Shown piece after piece: positions 40,627 through 49,504 of a stretch of 64,000 nt of DNA. This DNA is from JBCDLI01 sp038745535 (GTDB lineage Bacteria; Pseudomonadota; Alphaproteobacteria; Rhizobiales; Rhizobiaceae), in contig JBCDLI010000007.1 in NCBI GenBank assembly GCA_038745535.1, forward strand, positions 1-64,000, given 5' to 3'. The notes under the pieces are model-generated. The model worked only from the letters and a program-made list of their open reading frames with translations, did no database searches and was not told where the DNA came from. Numbering within the stretch: the stretch's first letter is position 1; the number at the start of each line of letters is the position of its first letter. The translations under genes and the position numbers were made by a program.

Positions 40627-42477
40627 TCAGATGTCTTGGTCGCCCTCGGCCGGAAGATCGGCTGGGTCAATTGTCAGGTTTTCGTCTTCGAGTTCATCAC
40701 GGTTGTAGCGCACATCAACAACCTTCGAACCGGGAAAGGCGCTCAACAATTGTGACACGACAGGATCGCGGCCCGCATCTTCCAACAGGGCACTGCGCTG
40801 CGCTTGGTCTTCTTCCTTTAATGTCGGTCCACCGTCCTTGTTGGACACGGTGACCATCCAGTGACGACCAGTCCAGTCCTTGAGGCGTTGGGACAGGATG
40901 CCGACAAGGTTGCGGTCACCGCCATCGACGAGATTTACTTCAATGCGCCCATCGCCAAACGAAACAGGCCGCAGGTTCTGGCGGATTTGAGCACGCAGCC
41001 CGGGCTCGCGATTTTCTGCAGCGAGTTCGGCGAGATCATGCATGGATGTGATTGGTACCGTGCTTTCAGGCGGTATGATTTCTTTAGGCTCGGGAAGCGC
41101 TTCGTCTTTGTGTTCCGCAACCATTGGAACGTCGTTTTCCGTAGGCTCGGGCTGGCTCGCGACCAAACGCATCGCCGTCGCACCACCGCCGGAGGCAATG
41201 GGTGATGTTTGTGGCGCTTGTTCCACCGGTTGCGCAGAGGCGGAAGCCACGGGCGACGCAGTCGTCGGCGCACTCAAATCGCGCGTGACATTGGCGCCGG
41301 ACGATGGTGCATCCTCGAGTTTCTTCAACGCGTCATCGAGCGTCGGAAGTGTCGACGCATGTCCAATGCGAATGAGAACCATTTCGGCTGCCGCAATCGG
41401 ACGCGATGCACCTTCCACTTCCGGCATGCCTTTCAGCAGCATTTGCCATGTGCGCGCCAACACCGAGACGGGCAGCTTCTCTGCAAAATTCAAACCGCGT
41501 TCCCGTTCATCGGGCGACAGCGACACATCGCGCGCGGCCGATTCAGGCACATAGCGCAGACGCGAAACCAGATGGGTGAACGAAGCAAGATCGGCCATGA
41601 TCACCGTGGGATCAGCACCGGCGTCATACTGCGAGCGCAGTTCGCTGAGCGCTTCGGGGACACGTCCCGACATCAGGTGCTCGAATAGATCAACGATCCG
41701 TGCACGGTCCGCGAGGCCGAGCATGGCGCGAACAGCTTCTGCTGTGACCGTTCCTGCAGAGTGTGCAATCGCTTGATCGAGGATGGACAGGCAATCGCGG
41801 ACCGAGCCTTCGCCTGCTCTGGCAATCAACGCCAGTGCATCGGGCTCTGCTTCAATCTGCTCTTCACCGGCGATGAACGCGAGGTGATCAACCATTTGCT
41901 GCGGCTCAATACGGCGCAAATCAAAGCGCTGGCACCGCGAAAGAACCGTCACCGGAACTTTGCGAATTTCAGTCGTCGCGAAGATAAACTTCGCATGCGG
42001 CGGAGGCTCTTCAAGCGTCTTCAAAAGCGCATTGAACGCTTTTTCAGAAAGCATGTGAATTTCGTCGATGATGTAGACTTTATAACGCGCTGACACCGGC
42101 GAGTAGCGAACACCGTCTATGATCTGCTTGATGTCGTCGATACCCGTGTGAGACGCGGCATCCATCTCAATGATGTCCATGTGACGGCCTTCAAGAATTG
42201 CTTGGCAGTGCTCGCCGGGCTCGCTCAGATCAACCGATGGTTTGTCTATGCCGTCGCGCTTGTAATTCAGCGCTCGCGCGAGGATGCGCGCCGTGGTCGT
42301 TTTACCGACACCGCGGACACCGGTAAGCATCCAAGCCTGTGCAATTCGGTCTTGTTCAAACGCGTTTGTGAGCGTCCGCACCATCGGACCCTGCCCGATC
42401 AGTGCGGAGAAATCGCTCGGGCGGTACTTGCGTGCAAGCACACGATAGGCAGGTTGATTGGTGCCGGGACTATCCAT
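40627..42477 (-). CDS. dnaX: DNA polymerase III subunits gamma and tau
   Basis: The protein has 616 residues. It begins YRVLARKYRPSDFSALIGQ; Walker A is GVRGVGKTTTAR (53-64), Walker B VYIIDEIHMLS, and the sensor ATTEIRKVPVTVLSRCQRFD. The zinc-binding cysteines of the E. coli protein are reduced to one (GEHCQAILEGRH), as is usual in alphaproteobacteria to my knowledge. The region 390-500 is low-complexity. Domains after that would bind the polymerase. I did not find a clear slippery frameshift signal, so a separate gamma product is not claimed. Confidence 0.95.
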   Translation of the reverse strand: MDSPGTNQPAYRVLARKYRPSDFSALIGQGPMVRTLTNAFEQDRIAQAWMLTGVRGVGKTTTARILARALNYKRDGIDKPSVDLSEPGEHCQAILEGRHMDIIEMDAASHTGIDDIKQIIDGVRYSPVSARYKVYIIDEIHMLSEKAFNALLKTLEEPPPHAKFIFATTEIRKVPVTVLSRCQRFDLRRIEPQQMVDHLAFIAGEEQIEAEPDALALIARAGEGSVRDCLSILDQAIAHSAGTVTAEAVRAMLGLADRARIVDLFEHLMSGRVPEALSELRSQYDAGADPTVIMADLASFTHLVSRLRYVPESAARDVSLSPDERERGLNFAEKLPVSVLARTWQMLLKGMPEVEGASRPIAAAEMVLIRIGHASTLPTLDDALKKLEDAPSSGANVTRDLSAPTTASPVASASAQPVEQAPQTSPIASGGGATAMRLVASQPEPTENDVPMVAEHKDEALPEPKEIIPPESTVPITSMHDLAELAAENREPGLRAQIRQNLRPVSFGDGRIEVNLVDGGDRNLVGILSQRLKDWTGRHWMVTVSNKDGGPTLKEEDQAQRSALLEDAGRDPVVSQLLSAFPGSKVVDVRYNRDELEDENLTIDPADLPAEGDQDI

Positions 42478-42552
42478 GGCGAAACCTTATCGAATGGCTT
42501 CTTGAGGCGCTAGCGGGGCAGTGCCGATTGTTGGGCATTGAGGAGCTTTTAG

Positions 42553-43611
42553 CTATTTCTCCGCGTCTGCAGCCACGGCTTTGGCGTTCTTTCGACGTTG
42601 CTTTGCTTTGGCGATTGCAACCTTTTGCAGGTCTGCGACTTCGTCGTGCTCGTCCACGATTTCCGTCCCAAGCAGCGTCTCCAAAACATCTTCCATGGTT
42701 ATAAGACCGGCAGTGCCGCCATACTCGTCCTCCACGAGCGCTATGTGAGCGTCGCGATCCAGCATGATATCGTAAAGCGTGTCGAGATCGGTCGTTTCAG
42801 AAACACGGGGCAAATTGCGCGTGAATTGCGAGACTTTTTCTTTTCCGGCTTTCCGCAGAGCTGCAACAAGGAGCTCGCGCGTAAGCGTGAAGCCTTTCAC
42901 CTCGTCAATGGTTTCACCAGTTACGAGCATGCGCGAATAGGGGAACGACTTACGGTCAGTCACGACCTCGTTGACGGTCAGATCAGCATGCACGTGCTCA
43001 ATCACCGTGCGCGGTGTCATCACTTCCTTCGCTTCAATTTCCGGCATGCGGAACAGGTTGGAAACGACCCGGGTTTCGTCCTCCTCGACCACACCGAGAC
43101 GCTGACCAGCAGTCGTCAGTGCGGTAATTTCATCGCGCGAGACTTCTGCATGTTTATTGCCACTGGTGAGGAACCGCGTGATAGCTTGGCTCATCCACAC
43201 GAGCGGAAGCTGCGCGATGATCAACCAAGGAAGTACGCGCACGGCAAAAGGCGCAAGACTACGCCAGTAGGTGGCGCCAATGGTCTTGGGCACGATCTCA
43301 GACAGGATCAAAATGCCAAGCGTTAAAATTGCCGAGAAAATTGCAACGCCCGTATCATCAAAAACCAAACCCGCCTGCGCGCCAGCGCCCGTTGCACCGA
43401 CCGTGTGTGCGATTGTGTTCAGCGAGAGGATTGCAGCCAGCGGACGTTCGATATCGCCCCGCAGACCGCGCAGGCTTTTCGCAAGTGCTGGGCGCTCCTG
43501 TTCGGCAGACTCCACGAAGGAAGGTGTGATGGAAAGCAGCACCGCTTCGAGGATTGAGCACAGGAATGACACGCCGATTGCAAGGACGACGAAAATGATC
43601 AGCAGTGTCAT
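42553..43611 (-). CDS. CNNM/CBS-pair membrane protein (hemolysin C/CorC-like)
   Basis: The protein has 352 residues from the ATG at 43611. The DUF21/CNNM membrane domain has three to four segments (LLIIFVVLAIGVSFLCSILE, then LTLGILILSEIVPKTIGATY). A pair of CBS domains follows (EAKEVMTPRTVIEHVHAD, then DLDTLYDIMLDRDAHIALVE), with EYGGTAGLITMEDVLETLLG. It ends before a CorC_HlyC domain. CNNM proteins are linked to magnesium or cation transport. 'Hemolysin' is a historical name. The SRP RNA gene is immediately upstream. Confidence 0.87.
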   Translation of the reverse strand: MTLLIIFVVLAIGVSFLCSILEAVLLSITPSFVESAEQERPALAKSLRGLRGDIERPLAAILSLNTIAHTVGATGAGAQAGLVFDDTGVAIFSAILTLGILILSEIVPKTIGATYWRSLAPFAVRVLPWLIIAQLPLVWMSQAITRFLTSGNKHAEVSRDEITALTTAGQRLGVVEEDETRVVSNLFRMPEIEAKEVMTPRTVIEHVHADLTVNEVVTDRKSFPYSRMLVTGETIDEVKGFTLTRELLVAALRKAGKEKVSQFTRNLPRVSETTDLDTLYDIMLDRDAHIALVEDEYGGTAGLITMEDVLETLLGTEIVDEHDEVADLQKVAIAKAKQRRKNAKAVAADAEK

Positions 43612-43674
43612 AGGAAGCTTCCAGCGTGAAAATCGAGTTGGGTAGAAAATAGAAGACTTGCGCAAATGGCAAAG

Positions 43675-43776
43675 GTGGGAGACTGGGACGATGACCCGTG
43701 CCGGATCTCGTTAGGGCTGCTTCCTTCCGGACCTGACCCGGTTGGCGAGTGGCGCGTCCACCACCAGCCTCCCACT
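43675..43776 (-). ncRNA. ffs: Signal recognition particle RNA, small bacterial type (4.5S RNA)
   Basis: On the minus strand the conserved tip reads GGTCAGGTCCGGAAGGAAGC followed by AGCCC, the universal Ffh-binding loop with GGAA tetraloop and asymmetric bulge. The two ends (GTGGGAGGCTGG and CCAGTCTCCCAC) pair to a long terminal stem, so the boundaries are set to about two bases. It lies between the CNNM gene and the HIT-family gene. It works with Ffh in targeting membrane proteins such as YidC substrates. Confidence 0.93.
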
Positions 43777-43779
43777 GCC

Positions 43780-43808
43780 CATATCTGTGCAAATTTGCAC
43801 AAATGCAA
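43780..43808 (-). promoter_or_regulatory. ffs: Candidate ffs promoter with a palindromic spacer
   Basis: On the minus strand TTGCAT (43808-43803) and GATATG (43785-43780) are 17 bases apart and end about four bases before the SRP RNA. The region between them is almost entirely the perfect palindrome TGTGCAAATTTGCACA (43786-43801). A repressor or activator bound there would directly control the promoter. Function is inferred. Confidence 0.45.
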
Positions 43809-43865
43809 GGCACATTTCGTCGACAGGCGTCTATGAGTCCGCGTCAAACCTGTTACCGTTTTGTC

Positions 43866-44270
43866 ATGGGAGAATTCGATCTACATCCGCAACTTGTTGC
43901 AGACACACATGAAATTGGCTCCATTGGCCTCAACAAATTGCTGTTGATGGACGATAAACGTTTTCCGTGGGTCATCATGGTTCCTCAACGAGCCAATCTT
44001 CGTGAACTTCACGAAATGTCACCGATGGATCAGGCAATGATGACCTTCGAAATGACGCAGGTCGCCGAAGCGCTGCAGCGCAAAACCGGCTGCCACAAGG
44101 TCAACGTAGCCGCACTCGGTAATGAGGTTCCGCAACTCCATATGCATGTGATCGCTCGCTACGAGCACGATGCGGCTTGGCCAAACCCGGTGTGGGGCAA
44201 CGGTCGCCGAGTCCCTTATGTGAATGGGGACGCTGGACACTTCATTGAGGATTTCACACAAAACCTGTAA
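43866..44270 (+). CDS. HIT-domain protein
   Basis: The protein has 134 residues from the ATG at 43866; an in-frame ATG at 43833 is possible, but the family start (GEFDLHPQLVADTH) fits the later one. The HIT triad is present in a variant form, PQLHMHVIAR, where Gln replaces the first His of HxHxH. From memory this QLHxHV form is common in alphaproteobacteria and may alter activity. The end PNPVWGNGRRVPY is also typical. HIT proteins bind or hydrolyse nucleotides. The substrate is not known. Confidence 0.85.
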   Translation: MGEFDLHPQLVADTHEIGSIGLNKLLLMDDKRFPWVIMVPQRANLRELHEMSPMDQAMMTFEMTQVAEALQRKTGCHKVNVAALGNEVPQLHMHVIARYEHDAAWPNPVWGNGRRVPYVNGDAGHFIEDFTQNL

Positions 44271-44310
44271 TCGTCGACACTTAGCTTAAGATCGACGCAC
44301 GCGGGCCTCC

Positions 44311-45255
44311 ATGAAAATTCCAATATTTGATCCCGGCTACCGGGACATTTCCGCGCGCACCGGATTTTCCGGCAATCGGTTAGAGCGGTTATCCGAGAAT
44401 CGTGGTCCGGACCTGCAGGCAAAATCGCTTCGAAACCCGAACGCTCGGACCATGCTCGTGGGCGGCGGACGTGTCTTACTGGCCAATGAAGGTGGAAGAA
44501 CAAAGCTCTGGTTCACAGTGGCAGAAGCCGAACAGCTTGGCGGCACAATTCGCGAAACAATTGTTCTGGGCACTGAACCGAACGGTGAACCTCGGCTCGC
44601 GACGCCGATTTTCTTCGAGCCTGAGACTGTGCCTGACGGGTTTTCGTTTAAAGATTTCCGCGCAGTCTACATTGAAGGCCTCTTGGGCGAAGAGGACTTG
44701 GGGGCACTTGCGCAAGGGGGTTCACTGGTCGCATGGAACTCCACCCATCGTTTCTGCTCACGGTGTGGCCATGAGACCGAGATGGCCGACGCAGGCTATA
44801 AACGCATCTGCCCAAGTTGTGGTACGAGCCACTTTCCCCGCACAGATCCGGTCATCATCATGCTTGTCATCTCGTCCGATAACGAGCGGGTGTTACTCGG
44901 CCGCAGTCCACACTTTCCCGAACGCATGTATTCGTGTTTGGCAGGCTTTGTAGAACCTGGCGAAACGCTGGAAGACGCGGTTCGGCGCGAAACGCGCGAA
45001 GAGACCGGTGTTCCGGTTGGACCGGTTAGTTATCACGCGAGCCAGCCGTGGCCGTTTCCCTATTCCATGATGATCGGCATGTATGGAAGGGCTGAAAACG
45101 AAACCATCAAGCTCGATGACGAACTGGAAGATGCAGGATGGTTCACACGCGCCGACGTAAGAGCCTCGATCGAGGGCGAACCAGACGCGAAATTTATAAT
45201 GCCACCCAAGGGCGCAATCGCGTGGCGGCTGGTCGAGGATTGGCTTGACGGTTGA
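44311..45255 (+). CDS. nudC: NAD(+) diphosphatase (NudC)
   Basis: The protein has 314 residues. The middle has a zinc ribbon (FCSRCGHETEM and RICPSCGTSHFPRTDP), followed by the Nudix box GFVEPGETLEDAVRRETREE-TG. SQPWPFPYSMMIGM after it is the SQPWPFPxS signature of NudC, which separates it from other Nudix enzymes. It hydrolyses NADH or removes NAD caps from RNA. It lies 40 bases after the HIT gene in the same direction and may share its transcript. Confidence 0.95.
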   Translation: MKIPIFDPGYRDISARTGFSGNRLERLSENRGPDLQAKSLRNPNARTMLVGGGRVLLANEGGRTKLWFTVAEAEQLGGTIRETIVLGTEPNGEPRLATPIFFEPETVPDGFSFKDFRAVYIEGLLGEEDLGALAQGGSLVAWNSTHRFCSRCGHETEMADAGYKRICPSCGTSHFPRTDPVIIMLVISSDNERVLLGRSPHFPERMYSCLAGFVEPGETLEDAVRRETREETGVPVGPVSYHASQPWPFPYSMMIGMYGRAENETIKLDDELEDAGWFTRADVRASIEGEPDAKFIMPPKGAIAWRLVEDWLDG

Positions 45256-45279
45256 ATCTCAGCCCTTGGCCACGCCTTC

Positions 45280-46137
45280 TCATTTGTCGCCGCGACGGAA
45301 ATCGCTGCCGCGATAGACCCCTAAAATCCGAAAATGGTCGGAAAAGAAGCCGATTTCTTCGAATGCGAGCTTCACGTGCGGGTCTTCCGGGTGGCCCTCG
45401 ATGTCGGCATAAAATTGGGTTGCGGTGAACCTGCCACTAAGTTGGTAGCTCTCAAGCTTGGTCATGTTAACGCCGTTTGTCGCGAAACCGCCCATGGCTT
45501 TATAAAGCGCGGCGGGAATGTTGCGAACGCGAAAGACGAACGTTGTCATCATGAGTTCGTCTTCGGACCGCCGCGCGTGCATAAAGGGCGACTTCGATAG
45601 GACGAGGAAACGCGTCACATTGTTATCGGTATCGGCGATGTCGCGCTGCAGGATGTTAAGAGAATAGAGTTCCGCTGCCAGTTCAGGTGCGATTGCCGCT
45701 TTGGTCTTATCGCCCATTTGCGAGACCTGCCGCGCACCACCTGCGGTATCGCCAGCGACCACACCTTCCCAACCATGTTTGCGGATGATGCTGCGACATT
45801 GCCCCAGCGCATGGATGTGGGTGTGTACGGACTTAATGTCGGCAATGTCGGTTCCCGGCAGACCGAGGAGATGGAAGCGGATCGGCAGAAAATATTCACC
45901 AATGATATGCAGGTCGCTTTCCGGCAAGAGTGTGTGGATGTCTGCCACGCGACCGGCAATCGTGTTTTCAACCGGGATCATGGCAAGCGCAGCTTTGCCT
46001 CGCTCAACGGCGTTGAATGCATCCTCAAATGCCGGGCACGGCACCGGCGTCATTGCCGGATAAACATCGCGGCAGGCAATTTCAGAATTCGCCCCCGGCT
46101 CGCCTTGAAAGGCGATTGAATTTTCAGGAGATGCCAT
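45280..46137 (-). CDS. pheA: Prephenate dehydratase
   Basis: The protein has 285 residues. The dehydratase domain begins IAFQGEPGANSEIA and includes AMIPVENTIAGRVADIH and NVTRFLVLSK (the TRF motif). A C-terminal ACT domain has LESYQLSGRFTATQFYADIE, the regulatory phenylalanine-binding segment. There is no chorismate mutase domain, so it is the monofunctional form. It makes phenylpyruvate for phenylalanine synthesis. kdsB is nine bases upstream on the same strand. Confidence 0.95.
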   Translation of the reverse strand: MASPENSIAFQGEPGANSEIACRDVYPAMTPVPCPAFEDAFNAVERGKAALAMIPVENTIAGRVADIHTLLPESDLHIIGEYFLPIRFHLLGLPGTDIADIKSVHTHIHALGQCRSIIRKHGWEGVVAGDTAGGARQVSQMGDKTKAAIAPELAAELYSLNILQRDIADTDNNVTRFLVLSKSPFMHARRSEDELMMTTFVFRVRNIPAALYKAMGGFATNGVNMTKLESYQLSGRFTATQFYADIEGHPEDPHVKLAFEEIGFFSDHFRILGVYRGSDFRRGDK

Positions 46138-46146
46138 TGCAAAGGC

Positions 46147-46893
46147 TCATGTCAGCAGCGCACGCGCTTTTTCGAGATCGGCGGGTGTATCGACACCGAG
46201 CGGCACCGTGTCAACGATTGCGGCATGTATTTCCATGCCCTCCTCAAGGCCGCGAAGTTGTTCAAGCTTTTCGCGTTCCTCAAGTGTCGATGGCGGTACC
46301 GTGACGAACCTTTGAAGAGCATCGCGCCTATACGCGTAAATGCCGATGTGGTGATAAAGCGGACCGTTGCCGTAGGGCGCAGATGCGCGCGTGAAATAAA
46401 GTGCGCGCAGGATAGCCGCATCGCGTACAACGCCGGCGGAGCGAAGAGGTGCACCCACAATCTTCACCACATTCGGATTGGTTTTCTCTTCGTCGTCGAT
46501 GATCACCACGCCCAAAGTAGAGATATCGCAGTGGTCATCTTCGAGAGGCTTGATCACGGCTTTGATCAATACCGGATCGAGTGTTGGCAGATCGCCCTGC
46601 AAGTTCACAACGCAATCATAATGGCCGTCTGGGTCCACGATCTGAAGCGCTTCATAAATGCGGTCAGAACCCGATGGATGGTCAGGATTGGTAAGCACTG
46701 CTTCAAAACCTTCAGCCGTAACGGCTTCGACGATCTCTTTGCTATCAGCGGCCACAACTATGCGTTCCATGCCGGCTTCCCGCGCTCTACGGGCCACATG
46801 CACGATCATCGGAGCATTGCCAATCATGGCAAGAGGTTTGTCGGGCAAGCGCGTTGATGCCATTCGAGCTGGGATCAGCGTAATCGTTTTCAA
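46147..46893 (-). CDS. kdsB: 3-deoxy-manno-octulosonate cytidylyltransferase
   Basis: The protein has 248 residues. It begins TLIPARMASTRLPDKPLAMI (the nucleotide-binding R-STRLPGKPL motif with Asp in place of Gly) and has NLQGDLPTLDP and HHIGIYAYRRDALQRF. KdsB makes CMP-KDO for the lipid A core. With pheA it forms a two-gene operon seen in many Rhizobiales. It is divergent from the cytochrome c gene. Confidence 0.95.
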   Translation of the reverse strand: MKTITLIPARMASTRLPDKPLAMIGNAPMIVHVARRAREAGMERIVVAADSKEIVEAVTAEGFEAVLTNPDHPSGSDRIYEALQIVDPDGHYDCVVNLQGDLPTLDPVLIKAVIKPLEDDHCDISTLGVVIIDDEEKTNPNVVKIVGAPLRSAGVVRDAAILRALYFTRASAPYGNGPLYHHIGIYAYRRDALQRFVTVPPSTLEEREKLEQLRGLEEGMEIHAAIVDTVPLGVDTPADLEKARALLT

Positions 46894-47023
46894 AGGGTAC
46901 CAAGCCTAAAGTTTCGCGGCAGAAAGTCCTGTGTCGTGAACCCGATTGCAGTTGCTTGACAAGGGCAAAAGGCTTATTTGCGTCGTATCGGGAACTAAAA
47001 ATGATGATCGGAATTTGTTTGTC

Positions 47024-47572
47024 ATGAACTCAATAAACTATAACCTCTACGCGGGGGCCTTCCTTGGCACTGTCTTCGTAGCGATGACGGTGAGCATGAT
47101 CAGCGAGGCGATTTTCGACATCGATTATCCCGAGCAGCCTGGTTATGTCGTGGTCGTGCCGGAAGGCAGCGGATCGGCAGTGGCAGAGGCTCCGGAAGAA
47201 GAAGAGCTGGCTCCGATCACCCCGCTTCTCGCATCGGCAGACATCAGTGCTGGTGAAAGCGGCTTTCGCAAATGTTCGGCGTGCCATTCAATTGCGCCTG
47301 ATGGCGGCAACAAGGTTGGCCCTGCCCTCTGGTCAGTGATTAACCGCGAGGTCGCATCGATAGACGGCTTTAGCTATTCTTCAGCGCTTCAAAATTACTC
47401 TGACGGCGGGACGGTCTGGGATTTTGAAGCGATGAACCGCTTCCTCCACAAGCCGAAGGGGTACATCAACGGCACTTCCATGGGTTTTGCGGGTCTGTCG
47501 CGAGAAAATGATCGCGCCAACATCATCGCCTATCTCAATTCGCAATCGGAAGCGCCGGTTCCGGTCAACTGA
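47024..47572 (+). CDS. Membrane-anchored cytochrome c (CycM-like)
   Basis: The protein has 182 residues from the ATG at 47024. A single N-terminal membrane segment (YAGAFLGTVFVAMTVSMIS) keeps it in the inner membrane, followed by an acidic, proline/alanine-rich linker (GSGSAVAEAPEEEELAPITP). The heme site is CSACHSI and the axial Met is in NGTSMGFAGL. Such tethered cytochromes carry electrons from the bc1 complex to the terminal oxidase. It is divergent from kdsB, with about 130 bases between the starts. Confidence 0.9.
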   Translation: MNSINYNLYAGAFLGTVFVAMTVSMISEAIFDIDYPEQPGYVVVVPEGSGSAVAEAPEEEELAPITPLLASADISAGESGFRKCSACHSIAPDGGNKVGPALWSVINREVASIDGFSYSSALQNYSDGGTVWDFEAMNRFLHKPKGYINGTSMGFAGLSRENDRANIIAYLNSQSEAPVPVN

Positions 47573-47652
47573 CGCGCCTGCGCCGATAAGACCGATAAAT
47601 CTGCACTTCTTCGGCTTTTCCGGCTTTGAATTGTCACAAACTGATCTAACGT

Positions 47653-47677
47653 CACTCCCACAGGCTATGTGGGAGTG
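47653..47677 (+). promoter_or_regulatory. Hairpin over the start of the first yejA gene
   Basis: CACTCCCACA (47653-47662) and TGTGGGAGTG (47668-47677) form a perfect ten-base-pair stem with the five-base loop GGCTA. The second arm contains both possible GTG start codons (47669 and 47675). If it forms in the mRNA, it would hide the start, so it could limit translation or serve as a binding site. A terminator of the upstream cytochrome gene is less likely, since no U tract follows. Confidence 0.5.
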
Positions 47678-49504
47678 AATTTCGTTTTGCGTACAATCAT
47701 TGGTATCTCGGTCGCGACTGCTTTTTTGCTTATCGCAGGAGCTTCGTACGGACAGGAATGGAAGCATGCAACCGCGCTCGTTGGCGACGTAAAATATGCA
47801 GAAGATTTTCCCAATTTTGAATACGTAAATCCAGACGCGCCTAAGGGCGGCGAGCTCAGCCTTTCTGAGACCGGTAGCTTCGACACGCTCAACCCAATCC
47901 TCTCAAAAGGCGAAGTCGCGACGGGTCTCGGTCTTGTTTTCGAAACCCTTATGACAGACGCCGAAGATGAGATCGCAACGCAATACGGATTGCTCGCAGA
48001 AGCGATCCGTTATCCAGATGACTTTGCCTGGGCTGAATTTAGACTTCGCGAAAACGCCCGCTGGCATGACGGTGAGCCCGTAACGTCAGAAGATGTGGTT
48101 TGGTCATTTGAAAAAATCATAGAGCTCAACCCAAACCAGAAATTCTACTATCAATCAGTCGCTAACGTGACTGCGCTTGACGAGCGCACAGTGCGCTTTG
48201 AATTTTCAGAGGCCAACAACAAAGAGCTTCCACACATTGCTGGGCAGGTAACCGTGTTGCCAAAACACTGGTGGGATGCCGATGGTCGCTCGATAGAAGA
48301 GTCCACGCTTGAGCCACCGCTCGGGTCCGGGCCCTACCGCATCAAAGACGTGAACCCCGGCTCGCAAGTCACCTTCGAGCGCGTCGAAGACTATTGGGGC
48401 GCAGACCTTCCCGTTCGGGTCGGCAAGGACAATTTCGGGCAAATCACCTACACTTATTTTCGCGATCGCAACGTGGAATTCGAGGCCTTCAAAGCAAGTG
48501 ACGTTGACTATTGGTTTGAGAACCAGGCGTCTCGCTGGGCCACGGGCTATGATTTTCCCGCCTTCAATGATGGTAACATCACGCGCGAAGAATTAGTCAA
48601 TTCAAGCCGGGCGCGCGGTATCCTCGTGGGCTTCGTTCCAAACCTTCGGTTAGAGAAGTTTTCGGATGCAAATGTTCGCCGCGCGCTGAACCACGCCTTC
48701 GACTTTGAAACGCTCAACGACACAATTTTCTATCAGCAGTATGAGCGCGTGAGTTCGTTCTTCTACGGGACGCCGCTTGCACATGCAGGCGTGCCAGAAG
48801 GCCGTGAATTGGAGTTTCTTGAAGCAGTTCGTGATCAAGTTCCAGCCTCTGTGTTTGAAACGGCCTACGAAAACCCGGTCAACGGCGGCTCGCAGGCTCT
48901 GCGGGGAAATCTACGCCGTGCGGTCCAGCTTTTTGCCGAAGCCGGCTACCAATTGCGGGAAGGCCAGATGGTCAATGCCGAAACCGGAGAGCCTTTCACC
49001 ATCGAAGTGCTGCTGAATGGGCCGATCATTGAACGTGTAGCGCTGCCCTATGCCGAAGATTTACGAAGCATTGGCGTTGAGATGACCGTCCGCACCGTGG
49101 AGCCTTCGCAATACATCACGCGCCTGCGGTCTCGCGATTTTGAGATGGTTTACACGGGCTGGGCGCAGTCGTTGTCGCCGGGCAACGAACAAGCCGGCTA
49201 TTGGGGTTCTGCGGCGGCAGACAATGAAGCATCTCGCAACTTTGGTGGTATCAAGGATGAGGCGGTGGACGCGTTGATCCAGAATGTCATCTTTGCCGAA
49301 GATCGCGACGAACTCATCGCCGCAACCCGTGCGCTTGACCGCGTTCTCATGGCAAACCAGTTCGTAATCCCCACTTACGCTTCCCAGCAGGATCGCATCG
49401 CCTACTGGAACATGATGAGCCATCCGGCAGAATTGCCATTTTACGGGATCGGGTTTCCACAGGTGTGGTGGTACGACCAAGAGAAGGCGGAGGCGCAGCA
49501 ATGA
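47669..49504 (+). CDS. yejA1: Peptide ABC transporter substrate-binding protein, YejA-like (first copy)
   Basis: The protein has 611 residues from a GTG at 47669; GTG 47675 is possible. A signal peptide (FVLRTIIGISVATAFLLIAGA) ends near residue 28. The mature part is an SBP family 5 protein: FPNFEYVNPDAPKGGELSLS at the N terminus, RWHDGEPVTSEDVVWSFE and the closing FYGIGFPQVWWYDQEKA. The 'YVNPDAPKGG' segment is characteristic of YejA. It would bind peptides in the periplasm. It overlaps the second copy by ATGA (49501-49504). Confidence 0.92.
   Translation: MGVNFVLRTIIGISVATAFLLIAGASYGQEWKHATALVGDVKYAEDFPNFEYVNPDAPKGGELSLSETGSFDTLNPILSKGEVATGLGLVFETLMTDAEDEIATQYGLLAEAIRYPDDFAWAEFRLRENARWHDGEPVTSEDVVWSFEKIIELNPNQKFYYQSVANVTALDERTVRFEFSEANNKELPHIAGQVTVLPKHWWDADGRSIEESTLEPPLGSGPYRIKDVNPGSQVTFERVEDYWGADLPVRVGKDNFGQITYTYFRDRNVEFEAFKASDVDYWFENQASRWATGYDFPAFNDGNITREELVNSSRARGILVGFVPNLRLEKFSDANVRRALNHAFDFETLNDTIFYQQYERVSSFFYGTPLAHAGVPEGRELEFLEAVRDQVPASVFETAYENPVNGGSQALRGNLRRAVQLFAEAGYQLREGQMVNAETGEPFTIEVLLNGPIIERVALPYAEDLRSIGVEMTVRTVEPSQYITRLRSRDFEMVYTGWAQSLSPGNEQAGYWGSAAADNEASRNFGGIKDEAVDALIQNVIFAEDRDELIAATRALDRVLMANQFVIPTYASQQDRIAYWNMMSHPAELPFYGIGFPQVWWYDQEKAEAQQ

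Noticed and set aside
40627..42477. Programmed frameshift in dnaX giving a gamma subunit
   Set aside because: No slippery A-rich heptamer followed by a stem-loop was noticed at the expected place, so a separate product is not claimed.
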